Assembly: GCF_002368095.1 (NCBI RefSeq)
Contig: NZ_AP018227.1
Span: 8,850,578-8,914,577 of the forward strand
Length of the DNA: 64,000 nt
Reading direction: 5' to 3'
Source of the DNA: Calothrix parasitica NIES-267
GTDB lineage: Bacteria > Cyanobacteriota > Cyanobacteriia > Cyanobacteriales > Nostocaceae
Numbering within the stretch: position 1 is the first letter of the stretch; each line of letters starts with the position of its first letter. The notes below the pieces were generated by a model. That model did not search any database. It saw only the letters and a program-made list of their open reading frames with translations, and had not been told where the DNA came from. Of this stretch, positions 26,139-35,324 are shown in pieces. The translations under genes and the position numbers were made by a program.

Positions 26139-26705
26139 TTGACAAGGAGTAATAATTGTAGTAATAGAGTTGAATTATGGAAAAGCGACGGAACCGCAGA
26201 TGGTACGGTTTTAGTCGAGGATATAAATCCTGGAAGTGCTTCTTCATCTCCTGGTGGTTTGACGGTGTTTGATGGTGAGCTTTATTTCAGTGCTGATGAT
26301 GGTGTGAATGGTAGGGAACTATGGGGTTTAACTGAAGGTGGAACACAAACTCAAGATTTGATTTTGGGTGGAGATTCAAATGATCTGCTTTTAGGTAAAG
26401 AAGAAGATAATATTATCGACGGTTTGAAGGGTGATGATACTTTAACTGGTGGAATTGGTAAGGATAAGTTTGTTTTGTCAGACGACTTTGGAAGTGACGT
26501 AATTACCGATTTTACTCTTGGTGAAGATGAGATTGTTAACGCTACCAATAGAATTGTCTTAACTGTAGCTACTATTGGTGATGCTGTTAATGTAGCTTTC
26601 AGCAATACTGGTGATGTTTTGCAGGTTAATCTTAACGGTAACGAGCAAGGTGAATTAGAAAATTATTTGTTGAATATCGGAAACAATCAAGCTTTACCTT
26701 ATTAA
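26139..26705 (+). CDS. C-terminal remnant of an ELWxxDGT / RTX calcium-binding protein
   Basis: An open frame of up to 188 codons with two ELWxxDGT units (RVELWKSDGTADGTVLV; NGRELWGLTEGG) of the beta-propeller-like repeats found in large secreted cyanobacterial proteins. RTX-type nonapeptides follow (GGDSNDLLLGKEEDNIIDG, GDDTLTGGIGKDKF), which bind calcium in the extracellular space. The C-terminus (DFGSDVITDFTLGEDEI) fits type I secretion. The start at TTG 26139 has no Shine-Dalgarno and normal members have hundreds of upstream residues, so the 5' part is lost. I read it as a truncated gene, probably not functional. Confidence 0.65.
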   Translation: MTRSNNCSNRVELWKSDGTADGTVLVEDINPGSASSSPGGLTVFDGELYFSADDGVNGRELWGLTEGGTQTQDLILGGDSNDLLLGKEEDNIIDGLKGDDTLTGGIGKDKFVLSDDFGSDVITDFTLGEDEIVNATNRIVLTVATIGDAVNVAFSNTGDVLQVNLNGNEQGELENYLLNIGNNQALPY

Positions 26706-26761
26706 GTTTGATGAAAAAATGAACCAGTTGATGTATTTACAATAAAATTTTAATTTGTACT

Positions 26762-26785
26762 AAGGGCTTTAGCCCTTTTTTTTAT
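26762..26785 (+). terminator. Rho-independent terminator
   Basis: A short hairpin AAGGGC-TTTA-GCCCTT followed by TTTTTT on the plus strand, 57 bp after the RTX remnant. It separates that remnant from the CHAT gene. Confidence 0.8.
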
Positions 26786-26887
26786 GATTAGTTTTATTCG
26801 GTATATTAAGCAATCTATCAGGAATTAATGAGACTCTAAAGTTTGGCTAACTCTATATAATTTTTATTGAAAATTCTACAGATAGTA

Positions 26888-29464
26888 ATGAAAAAACTCA
26901 AATACTTTAGTCTCACATTATTAATTACATTGTTTTTAATAACATTATCTCCGTTTTCATTGAATCCAGTATTTTCTAATCATCCACAGCATAATTTTAT
27001 CGAACAGGGAAAAATATTTTACGATAGCGGAAGATTTGCTGAAGCTATTAATTTATTAAAACAAGCAGCTTTAAAATATCAAGCCGATGGGGATAAATTA
27101 AATCAAGCTATGAGTTTGAGTAATATGTCTTTAGCTTATCAAAAATTAGGACAATTACCAGAAGCAGAAAAAAATATTAATCTTTCACTTAAGTTATTGC
27201 AAAGTTTAGCAAAAAATATTCCGAAAAATAACTCAATAAATAACATATACGCTCAATCGTTAGATGTTAAAGGTAAATTACAATTTGCACGAGGTAAATT
27301 TCAAAATGCAATTGTTACTTGGGAGAATGCAGAGAAAATTTATGCTCATCTTGATTTACAATCAGCATTGATTCAATCGCGCATAAATCAAGCCCAAGCA
27401 ATGCAAGCTTTAGGATTATTTCTTAAAGCACAAAAAACTTTGATTTCTGTTCGAGTAATTTTAGATGAACAACCAGACTCGGTTCTCAAATCTGTAGGTT
27501 TGCGTAGCCTTGGTGATGTTTTACGAATTATTGGTAATCTAGATGAATCAAAAAAAGTTTTATTCAAAAGTCTGAAGATAGCATCTTCACTCAAGAAGAA
27601 GCAAGAAATTGTTGAAACTTTAATTAGCTTGGGTAATGTATTTCGTATAGAGAAAGATAGAGCATCTCAAGATTTAGCGATAAAGTATTATCAACAAGCA
27701 GCAAATATCGCACCTTCAACCTCGGAGTTAGGCTTAAAAGCTCAGTTAAACCTACTTAATTTACTTGTTAAAACGGAAAAATTAGACTCTGCAAAAGAGT
27801 TATTTCCACAAATCAATACTGAAATACAAAATTTATCACTAAGCCGTAAATCAATTTATTTATGTGTAAATTATGCAATAACGCTGACAAAATTAAAGCA
27901 GAAAACTACAGTAAAAATATATTCATGGTTAGATATTGCTCAAATAATATCAACAGCTATTCAACAAGCAAAAACGATAAGAGATGAACGAGCTTTGGCA
28001 TATGCTCTGGGAAGTCTTGGTGAAATTTACGAGGAAACCAAACAATTTAATGAAGCACAAATAGTTACTCAAAAAGCATTAAGTATTGCTAATTCAATTA
28101 AGGCTGAAGATATTAGCTATCAATTACAATGGCAAATGGGAAGATTGTATCGACAACAAAAAGATATTGATAAAGCGATTGAATATTATCATGGAGCGTG
28201 GAAGATTCTCAAATCGTTGCGTAGTGATTTAGTTGCGATAGATTCTAACGTACAATTTTCTTTTAGTGAAACTATAGAACCAGTTTATCGACAATACGTA
28301 GATTTAATTTTGCAATCTATAAAAAATAACAAGCAAGGTCAAAAACAACTCGTTTTAGCTCGTCAGGTAATTGAATCTTTTCAGATAGCAGCGATAGATA
28401 ATTTTTTCCATTCTGCTTGTTTTAATCCTAAAGTTATACTTGATAATGTAGTTGATGAGGACAATTTGAAAGCAGCTATAATTTATCCAATTATTTTACC
28501 AGATAGATTAGAAGTGATTATTAAATTACCTCAATCACCGCTGATAAATTATTCTACTGATATATCTGAAAATACAGTCGAAGCAACTATTAATAAATTA
28601 CGAAATGATATAGAAGAGCGTAAAATTGGCGACGATAATCAAGCGGAGTTTCACAAGTTATATAATTTACTGCTTCAACCAGCAGAGAAGCATTTACAAA
28701 ATCATAAAATTAATAATTTAGTGTTTGTGCTTGATGGTTCTTTACGCAATATACCTCCTGCGGCTCTTTACGATGGTAAACAGTATCTGATAGAAAAATA
28801 TAGTATTGCTGTAAGTCCTGGTTTACAACTATACGAATTAAAATCGTTACAGAAAACAAATTTGAATGTGTTATCGGGTGGTTTAAGCGAAGAGCGTCAT
28901 AATTTCCCCAAACTTGATTATGTTGAACAAGAATTGCAGAAAATTAAGTCTCACCTATCGAATACTAAAATACTTCTGAATCAAGAATTTACCAGCGATG
29001 CTGTTGAAAAACAGGTTAACAAAAAATCTTACTCTATAGTTCACTTAGCAACTCACGGTCAGTTCAGTTCTGATTCTGATGAAACATTTCTTTTAGCATA
29101 TGACCAAGAAATTAAAGTTAAAGAACTCAGTCAATGGCTTCGGAATCGGGAAGAAAATCTAGAAGAACCGATAGAATTGCTGGTTTTAAGTGCTTGTGAA
29201 ACAGCTGCTGGAGATAATCAAGCAGCTTTGGGTCTTGCTGGTGTCGCTATCCAAGCTGGTGCTAGAAGTACTGTTGCATCTTTATGGGCTTTAAATGATG
29301 CTTCTACTGCTGAATTAATGGACAATTTTTATCAAGAATTAACTAAGTCTAATATTACTAAAGCACAAGCTTTGCGTAATGCTCAATTAAGTTTGATAAA
29401 GCAAGAAGAGTACAATACTCCTTATTTTTGGGCACCTTATGTTTTGATTGGAAATTGGCTTTAG
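26888..29464 (+). CDS. Secreted TPR-CHAT protease-like protein
   Basis: A protein of 858 aa combining an N-terminal signal peptide (MKKLKYFSLTLLITLFLITL), about 450 residues of tetratricopeptide repeats and a C-terminal CHAT domain, a caspase-like peptidase fold. The catalytic dyad is present: His723 in HLATHGQF and Cys770 in LSACETAAGD. The downstream GLAGVAIQAGARSTVASLW block is typical of CHAT. ATG at 26888 is preferred to the TTG at 26867 since it starts the signal peptide. CHAT proteins act as proteases in several bacterial systems; here the signal peptide places it outside the cytoplasm. The exoprotein gene starts 51 bp downstream, so the two are probably one operon and the exoprotein may be its substrate or partner (inference). 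Confidence 0.9.
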   Translation: MKKLKYFSLTLLITLFLITLSPFSLNPVFSNHPQHNFIEQGKIFYDSGRFAEAINLLKQAALKYQADGDKLNQAMSLSNMSLAYQKLGQLPEAEKNINLSLKLLQSLAKNIPKNNSINNIYAQSLDVKGKLQFARGKFQNAIVTWENAEKIYAHLDLQSALIQSRINQAQAMQALGLFLKAQKTLISVRVILDEQPDSVLKSVGLRSLGDVLRIIGNLDESKKVLFKSLKIASSLKKKQEIVETLISLGNVFRIEKDRASQDLAIKYYQQAANIAPSTSELGLKAQLNLLNLLVKTEKLDSAKELFPQINTEIQNLSLSRKSIYLCVNYAITLTKLKQKTTVKIYSWLDIAQIISTAIQQAKTIRDERALAYALGSLGEIYEETKQFNEAQIVTQKALSIANSIKAEDISYQLQWQMGRLYRQQKDIDKAIEYYHGAWKILKSLRSDLVAIDSNVQFSFSETIEPVYRQYVDLILQSIKNNKQGQKQLVLARQVIESFQIAAIDNFFHSACFNPKVILDNVVDEDNLKAAIIYPIILPDRLEVIIKLPQSPLINYSTDISENTVEATINKLRNDIEERKIGDDNQAEFHKLYNLLLQPAEKHLQNHKINNLVFVLDGSLRNIPPAALYDGKQYLIEKYSIAVSPGLQLYELKSLQKTNLNVLSGGLSEERHNFPKLDYVEQELQKIKSHLSNTKILLNQEFTSDAVEKQVNKKSYSIVHLATHGQFSSDSDETFLLAYDQEIKVKELSQWLRNREENLEEPIELLVLSACETAAGDNQAALGLAGVAIQAGARSTVASLWALNDASTAELMDNFYQELTKSNITKAQALRNAQLSLIKQEEYNTPYFWAPYVLIGNWL

Positions 29465-29515
29465 AAGAATGGGTAATTGGTGATTATAAAAAAATACGAG
29501 TTTGGGGTGTAAAGT

Positions 29516-32500
29516 ATGTTGATAATTTCTAAAAATAAAAGTTTTTATAATCGATTATGTCAGGTTGGTTTGCTGACGGCTATGATTTTTAGTTCGCAGA
29601 AAGAAGCTGCTTTTGCTCAGGTAAATGCTGATGATAGTTTACCTTCTAATTCTCAGATTCAACAGCAAGGAAATATTTACAATATTACTGGTGGAACTGA
29701 AGCTGGAAATAATCTTTTTCACAGTTTTGAAAAGTTTTCTGTTCCTAATGATGGTGAAGCTTATTTTAATAATGCAGTCAATGTTCAAAATATTATTAAT
29801 CGAGTGACGGGTAAGTCGATATCTGAAATTAATGGCTTAATTCGTGCTAATGGTACGGCAAATTTATTTTTAATAAATCCCAACGGTATTGTATTTGGTG
29901 AAAATGCAAAGTTTGATATAGGTGGTTCTTTTATTGGCAGTACTGCTGATAGTTTTAAGTTTAATGATGGTAAGGAATTTAGTGCCATAAATCCGGAAGA
30001 TAAGCCGTTGTTAAGCATAAATGTTCCTTTGGGTTTGCAATATGGGAAGAATCCTGGAAATATTCAAGTCAAAGGTCAAGGTGATACACAAAGAAGTACA
30101 CCAGAAATATTTGAACCAAAATCCGGTTTGCAATTACCTGTGGATAAAACGCTAGCTTTACTCGGTGGTGATATTTTACTTGAAGGTGCAACTCTAAAAG
30201 CTGGTGGGGGAAGAATTGAATTAGCCAGTGTTAAAGAAGGATTGGTTAGTATTTTACCTGTGGAAAAAGGTTTTAATTTTGATTTTGATAAGTTAGATAA
30301 TTTTGGGGAAGTTAAACTGTCGCAAAATACGGCAGTTGATGCTAGTGGAAATGGTGCGGGTAATATACGAGTGGCGGGTAAAAATATTGCTATCGCGGAT
30401 AGTTCTGTAATTTCATCAACTCAAACTGGGGTTGAAAAAGCTGCGAATATTATAATTAATGCGACGGTCGAAGTAGATATTAATGGTATAAACGACACTT
30501 TTATTCGCAGCGGTTTGTACGCTAATAATATTAGTGATAATCCAGCAATAGAAACAAGCAATATAGCAGTTGATGCCCAAAATTTGAAAGTACGAGATGG
30601 AGCTACTATTGTTACTAATGGTAACGATGCTCTAGGGGGAGATATTAATATTAAAGCGTCGAATTTTAAGGTTGAAAATGGGGGTATATTTAGCGCGATT
30701 GTATCAAGTTCTGGTAATGGTGGAAATATAGATATTGATGCAGCAGAGGTGCAAGTTATTGGTGTTGGAAACAATAATAATTTTAGTGAATTAAGCGTTT
30801 CTGCGAAGGATAATTCAACAGGTAATACGGGGAATTTGAATATTACTACTAATAACTTGCTCGTTGAAGATGGAGGACTTATCTATGCTGGTACATCTGG
30901 TAAAGGTCATGGTGGGAATATGACCATTAATGCTACTTATAAAATAAAAGCGGCTGGTCAAGGTGGTGTTGATAATCAGTTTTCGAGTGGCTTATTTGTT
31001 GTTGCAGAAGACAATTCATCAGGAAATTCTGGTTCTTTAATTATCAATACCGAACAAATGCTTGTTCAGTCTGGAGCGTTTGTTAGCGCTTCTAATAATG
31101 GTTCGGGTAGTGCAGGAGATTTGCAGATTACTAGCGATGATTTATTAATACAAGATAATGCACGTTTTTTTGCGGGTAGTATTAGTGAAGGTAAAAGAGT
31201 TAGAGACTTAAGTATTAAAACTTCTAATTTGCTTATTTCAGGTGGCTCGGAGGTAAATGCTGGTATATCCAATTTAGATGGAAATCTAGATATTGATGCG
31301 GAAGATATTCAAGTTATTGGCACGGGTAATAATGGTAATACTCCCACTTCCTTGACAGTTTCTGCATCGGGACAAAATGTGGGAAATATGAATATTAAGA
31401 CCAAAAGAATAATAATTAAAGATGGAGCATTCTTGTCTACTAATGCATTAGGTGAAGGTAATGGAGGGAATCTAAATATTAATGCTGAAGATATTCAAGT
31501 CATTGGTAAAGGTGGAAACAATCCTGGAAATAGCAATCTTCCATATTTGAGCGGTTTATTTGTGACAGCAGAATCTTCTTCATCAGGAAACGCAGGTGAA
31601 TTAACTATTAATACTAAACGAATGCTTGTACAAGATGATGCATTTGTCAGCAGTAGCACTAATAGTATAGGTGATGGCGGACATTTAACTATTGATGCGA
31701 ATAGATTACGAGTACAAAAGGGTGCATCCATTATTTCTGGAACATCAAGTGAGGGTGTGGGTGGAAATTTGAAGATTACAGCTAATAGTTTGCTACTTGA
31801 AGATCGAGCAAAAATTGGTTCTGATACTTCAGGTATGGGTAATGCGGGAAATTTGAATATTGATGCTGATATTCTGCAAGTTAAAGATAAATCTCAAGTG
31901 ACTGTAGAAGGTGAAACTTTTGGAAGGGGAAATGCAGGAATATTAGAATTAAATGCTCGTTCTATCAGATTAGATAACGAAGCTTCACTTAATGCTAGTA
32001 CCCAAAGTACAGATTCCAATCGGGAACAAGCAACGATTAATATAAACTCACAAGATTTAATCTTACGTCGTGGTAGCAACATTAAAACTAACGCACGGGG
32101 AGAAAACGTCCAAGGTGGTAACATCAATATTAATAGTGAGATCATAGCCGCTATTGAAAACAGTAATATCAGTGCCGATTCAGAAAACTTCCGTGGTGGT
32201 AACGTCAAGATAGAAGCAATGGCTATTTTTAATACAGGATTTAGCGATATTACAGCCACAGGTGCAAATCCAGATTTGAGCGGTACCGTAGAAATTAATA
32301 CCCCCTATATCAACTCAACTAATGAATTATCAGATTTACCATCCATACCTATCAACACTAAATTAACCCAAGGTTGCTACAGTCCGGGTTATGCTCAAAA
32401 TCAATTTTTTATAGTCGGACGTGGTGGTTTACCACCGAACCCTGAAGATTCCCTTACACCCTCAGCAGTAAGGGTTGATTGGGTCAGTCCTCAGAGAAAC

Positions 32501-32683
32501 AGCGAGAATATATCAACTAGAAATAGAGATATTGAAATTAAAAGTAGTACAGAAAAACCCGAACGGATTGTGGAAGCTACTGGTTGGGTATCGAACGGTA
32601 AAGGTGAAATTATATTTACCGCCGATCCACCTGTAGCTATAGCAGATACTTCCATCAAGCAAGCTCAAAATTGCGAATTTTAA
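29516..32683 (+). CDS. Filamentous-haemagglutinin-like exoprotein (two-partner secretion TpsA)
   Basis: A 1055-aa secreted beta-helix protein. The signal region (about 1-35) is followed by the TPS domain: GNIYNITGGTEAGNNLFHSF, INRVTGKSISEINGLI and the NPNGIVFGENA motif (about 60-140), recognised by a TpsB outer-membrane transporter. The middle is a long series of imperfect right-handed beta-helix rungs, with repeated GNAGNLNI and GGNLNIN blocks. The C-terminus has the cyanobacterial signature QGCYSPGYAQNQF and GRGGLPPNPED. No TpsB gene lies in the window, so secretion would depend on a distant partner. It follows the CHAT gene by 51 bp. Confidence 0.92.
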   Translation: MLIISKNKSFYNRLCQVGLLTAMIFSSQKEAAFAQVNADDSLPSNSQIQQQGNIYNITGGTEAGNNLFHSFEKFSVPNDGEAYFNNAVNVQNIINRVTGKSISEINGLIRANGTANLFLINPNGIVFGENAKFDIGGSFIGSTADSFKFNDGKEFSAINPEDKPLLSINVPLGLQYGKNPGNIQVKGQGDTQRSTPEIFEPKSGLQLPVDKTLALLGGDILLEGATLKAGGGRIELASVKEGLVSILPVEKGFNFDFDKLDNFGEVKLSQNTAVDASGNGAGNIRVAGKNIAIADSSVISSTQTGVEKAANIIINATVEVDINGINDTFIRSGLYANNISDNPAIETSNIAVDAQNLKVRDGATIVTNGNDALGGDINIKASNFKVENGGIFSAIVSSSGNGGNIDIDAAEVQVIGVGNNNNFSELSVSAKDNSTGNTGNLNITTNNLLVEDGGLIYAGTSGKGHGGNMTINATYKIKAAGQGGVDNQFSSGLFVVAEDNSSGNSGSLIINTEQMLVQSGAFVSASNNGSGSAGDLQITSDDLLIQDNARFFAGSISEGKRVRDLSIKTSNLLISGGSEVNAGISNLDGNLDIDAEDIQVIGTGNNGNTPTSLTVSASGQNVGNMNIKTKRIIIKDGAFLSTNALGEGNGGNLNINAEDIQVIGKGGNNPGNSNLPYLSGLFVTAESSSSGNAGELTINTKRMLVQDDAFVSSSTNSIGDGGHLTIDANRLRVQKGASIISGTSSEGVGGNLKITANSLLLEDRAKIGSDTSGMGNAGNLNIDADILQVKDKSQVTVEGETFGRGNAGILELNARSIRLDNEASLNASTQSTDSNREQATININSQDLILRRGSNIKTNARGENVQGGNININSEIIAAIENSNISADSENFRGGNVKIEAMAIFNTGFSDITATGANPDLSGTVEINTPYINSTNELSDLPSIPINTKLTQGCYSPGYAQNQFFIVGRGGLPPNPEDSLTPSAVRVDWVSPQRNSENISTRNRDIEIKSSTEKPERIVEATGWVSNGKGEIIFTADPPVAIADTSIKQAQNCEF

Positions 32684-32732
32684 GGAAATTGTTGGTGTTA
32701 CTTCCATTCTGCTCTAAGATTAGCGAAAAATT

Positions 32733-32766
32733 GTAGGTTGGGTTCACTCCGTTTCACCCAACCTAC
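32733..32766. repeat. GTAGGTTGGGT / ACCCAACCTAC palindrome
   Basis: An inverted repeat of arms GTAGGTTGGGTT and ACCCAACCTAC with the loop CACTCCGTTTC, 49 bp after the exoprotein stop codon. Two related copies occur at 48324-48392. It could terminate transcription but has no T-run; it is mainly a dispersed repeat. Confidence 0.6.
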
Positions 32767-32910
32767 TTCGTAGGAAATCTTCTACCGGGAAGGGAGTAAG
32801 CGTTAACGTTAGCATCTCTGGAGGACATAAGAGATAACTCTATCGAAGCTAGTCACCAAACAGCGAAACACCAACATCAATTGATTAAATCGTTCGATGG
32901 ACAGATTGAC

Positions 32911-33369
32911 TTAAGCTTGGGATTTATTCTGTTTTCTGGTAGACAGTCCCATTGACTTGAGCAAACGAGTAATGTGGTAGTTACTAAAACTAATTCCCAA
33001 TTCTTTAGCAAGATGCTTGTTTAACCATTGTGCTGTCCAACGCTCAAATGCATATCCGTACTCTCGCGGACTATTAGACACAAGTTCTTTTAAACGTTGA
33101 ATATACTGCTCGTTAACAATTTTCGGTCGTCCAATGGGGGAGTCATTCCACTTGTGAAACTGCCCTTTTTTGACCACAGAAATCCAATACCGTGCAGCTT
33201 CTTGAGAACAACCTACTTTCTTGCATATCTGTGTCTGTGATTCTCCAGCATCTGCTAATAGCATAATATGAATGCGACGACGAAATTCAGGACGTAAATT
33301 AGCCTGCAAATTTTCTTGTAATAATTGACGCTGGTTAGGTGTTAAAAATAATCTCTGAGTGACTTTCAT
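32911..33369 (-). CDS. Stand-alone helix-turn-helix protein resembling IS630 transposase ORF A
   Basis: A 152-aa basic protein. Two helix-turn-helix units resemble the Tc1/mariner-IS630 DNA-binding half: SQTQICKKVGCSQEAARYWI and the winged part WNDSPIGRPKIVNEQY with GRPK. The C-terminal third (AFERWTAQWLNKHLAKELGI) fits the same family. The catalytic DDE half is absent: downstream minus-strand DNA has no open frame, and no terminal inverted repeats are seen. It may be the first ORF of a decayed element or a domesticated regulator. Its position between the exoprotein and the DUF1822/sigma pair leaves a regulatory role open but unproven. Confidence 0.75.
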   Translation of the reverse strand: MKVTQRLFLTPNQRQLLQENLQANLRPEFRRRIHIMLLADAGESQTQICKKVGCSQEAARYWISVVKKGQFHKWNDSPIGRPKIVNEQYIQRLKELVSNSPREYGYAFERWTAQWLNKHLAKELGISFSNYHITRLLKSMGLSTRKQNKSQA

Positions 33370-33700
33370 ATTTTCTCCCTGGAATACTTCAATTTAACGA
33401 CTGATATAAGACTTTTGTTTACATAAAAAGGTGATGAGTATTAAAGTTACAGTTTTACTCGACGTAAATCACACGCGAGTCTCATTTTTGTTGTCAGGTT
33501 CAATCCTATTAGTTACTGCGTCGCTCAAACAGGTTTTTCGCTAATTAGGGTTGGAAAATATGCTTTTTTGCAAAAGTTAATATTATCGCCAAACTGTTGT
33601 CTCTTTTCGTTGTTTCCATGACTCCTCGATACGGTAGCTTTTCACAAACTGCTGATGAAAATACCGATAGTCGTCTCTTTGGTGGGCCTAATATTAGTTT
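33370..33700. other. Intergenic region, possible short remnant
   Basis: About 330 bp without a clear gene. A frame near 33617-33703 reads MTPRYGSFSQTADENT then DSRLFGGPNISF before a stop. It could be the tail of a lost gene, but I recognise no family. No terminator is obvious after it. Confidence 0.35.
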
Positions 33701-34627
33701 CTAAACGATGAAATCTTCCCTGAAACTCTCATCTCCTAAAACTATGTTTATGCTAAACCGCTCTCCCGGTTCGCCACTTAAATCTAGTTGAATATGCTGC
33801 TTTGATTCTTCTATTTTAGTATCTATTATTGCTTGCTCGTATTCGTCGAGCAACATTATTTGTAAGTTTGCAGGTAAATAGTTTTGACTTAAGTTAGGCT
33901 TTAATTCGATAAGAATGTTAGTATTTGAGGTGGATTCTGAGGTAATGGTAACAATCAAAGCTACTGCTGCTTCTTGACTTCCTAATTTTAAAAGTTTGCA
34001 GCGCTTTAAATTATTTGGTTTTGATTTACTTCTAAAGGCTAAAGCTGGCTGGGTTACTTGGGAATCCAAAACTGTTTCTACGGACTCCCAACCTGTTTCA
34101 AAAATATTCTTAAACCATTGACTTAATTTAAGTAACGGTCTGAGTGCGTGCAAGTATGAGGGTAATTTTAGAAGTGAATCTAATCCACTCAGAGATAATT
34201 TTCCTGTTTCTGGTATATTTGCCGTAAAGCCTCGCAATATAGCTTCTTTTCGGTCTTCATCAATCTCTACTATTATATAGCCAATCCTGTCCAAGCCAGC
34301 GCCCAAGGGAATATCACAGCTTAAAGCACCTCTTTTTATCGGACGACATTCTAAACTACCTTTACCGGTTATCCATAAATCAGCTACGTCTTCGGCTAAT
34401 CTTATTGAAGGATTCCAACTATCTCCAGCAGTAATGTTTGTGGGAATACCTATGATACGCAAGTAATTATTAACAGCGCATACAGCAATAGTATTTAGAT
34501 AAACTTGTCGTGCTTTGTCTGATATGGGCTGTTCGTTCGCAAATTGCTGCGCTATATGTAATATTTCTGTCGTTAAGGGTATCGGAATCGACCAATCCTC
34601 ATCTGAAAATTGGTTATTTTTATTCAT
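33701..34627 (-). CDS. DUF1822-family protein
   Basis: A 308-aa protein of the cyanobacterial DUF1822 family, whose molecular role is not known. The family core appears as DKARQVYLNTIAVCAVNNYL, then DSWNPSIRLAEDVADLW. ATG at 34627 is preferred: it begins MNKNNQFSDEDWSIPIPLT, where family homology starts, and leaves a 13-bp gap to the upstream sigma-like gene. A farther ATG at 34684 would overlap that gene and add 19 unrelated residues. No membrane segment is seen. In cyanobacteria such genes commonly sit next to a sigma-70-like gene and CHASE2/CHAT genes, as here. Confidence 0.85.
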   Translation of the reverse strand: MNKNNQFSDEDWSIPIPLTTEILHIAQQFANEQPISDKARQVYLNTIAVCAVNNYLRIIGIPTNITAGDSWNPSIRLAEDVADLWITGKGSLECRPIKRGALSCDIPLGAGLDRIGYIIVEIDEDRKEAILRGFTANIPETGKLSLSGLDSLLKLPSYLHALRPLLKLSQWFKNIFETGWESVETVLDSQVTQPALAFRSKSKPNNLKRCKLLKLGSQEAAVALIVTITSESTSNTNILIELKPNLSQNYLPANLQIMLLDEYEQAIIDTKIEESKQHIQLDLSGEPGERFSINIVLGDESFREDFIV

Positions 34628-34640
34628 GACATTTTTTACT

Positions 34641-35324
34641 TTAGGTATGTTTAGCGCTGCTCGAAGAAGTAGATGGTTGTTCAATATAACCTTGGGACAA
34701 ACCGAATTCCCGCAGCAAAGGTAGGCATTTGCGATTATAAAATTTGGGTAAATCTTTTGCTTCGTGTGGATTTAAGTTAAACTCTGCTCCAATAGTTTTC
34801 CAGCTAAGAGTATTTGGAGGAAGCCGCCTTAATATTAAAGCTTGAGCGTTAATTTCGGGTCGTTTTCGGAAGCAAATACAGCTTAATCGTCTGTCTGGAT
34901 CTTCTTGCACCCATTGGATGGTTTTTTCCCAGATTTCTATCGCTGGTTGAATATCTGGAGACGATACTATATCATCTATTGGATTATTTGTAACTCCTTG
35001 TTCTGTTTGTTTAATTGTAATAAATCGTCTTTGTTGTCTATATTTACCATCCCGCATTCTCCTCAATCGTTTTTTGAGTTCATCATCAAGCCAAACAATC
35101 GGACCTTTAATATCCGGGTTGTATTCTTCGAGATGTTCGCAGCAATATTCCCACATTTCTTGGAGAGCGTCATTATAGTAAGATGTATGTTCTCTCCAAA
35201 GCTTGCCGGATTTCATTACTAATAGATGCACCTGAGCTAACACTTGCTGACGCTCTAGACTTTGGGATGGATACAAAAGGGCAGTTGCAATCAGCTCGCG
35301 GAGTTTCAAATCTAACTCATTCAT
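34641..35324 (-). CDS. Sigma-70-like protein (cyanobacterial DUF1822-associated type)
   Basis: A 227-aa protein resembling divergent sigma-70 factors. The N-terminal helical part (YYNDALQEMWEYCCEHLEEY) is like region 2. The C-terminal part has a region-4-like helix-turn-helix: LSWKTIGAEFNLNPHEAKDL followed by FYNRKCLPLLREFG. Canonical -10 and -35 binding residues are hard to place, so promoter recognition is unproven. It is the first gene of a two-gene unit with DUF1822, 13 bp downstream. Divergent expression from the FHA-oxidoreductase and CHAT-CHASE2 genes (867 bp away) suggests a regulatory link. Confidence 0.75.
   Translation of the reverse strand: MNELDLKLRELIATALLYPSQSLERQQVLAQVHLLVMKSGKLWREHTSYYNDALQEMWEYCCEHLEEYNPDIKGPIVWLDDELKKRLRRMRDGKYRQQRRFITIKQTEQGVTNNPIDDIVSSPDIQPAIEIWEKTIQWVQEDPDRRLSCICFRKRPEINAQALILRRLPPNTLSWKTIGAEFNLNPHEAKDLPKFYNRKCLPLLREFGLSQGYIEQPSTSSSSAKHT

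Noticed and set aside
30421-30774. 117-codon minus-strand ORF inside the exoprotein gene
   Set aside because: It is a shadow of the repetitive beta-helix coding sequence; other minus frames there (31066-31272, 31495-31731, 31894-32259) are rejected for the same reason.
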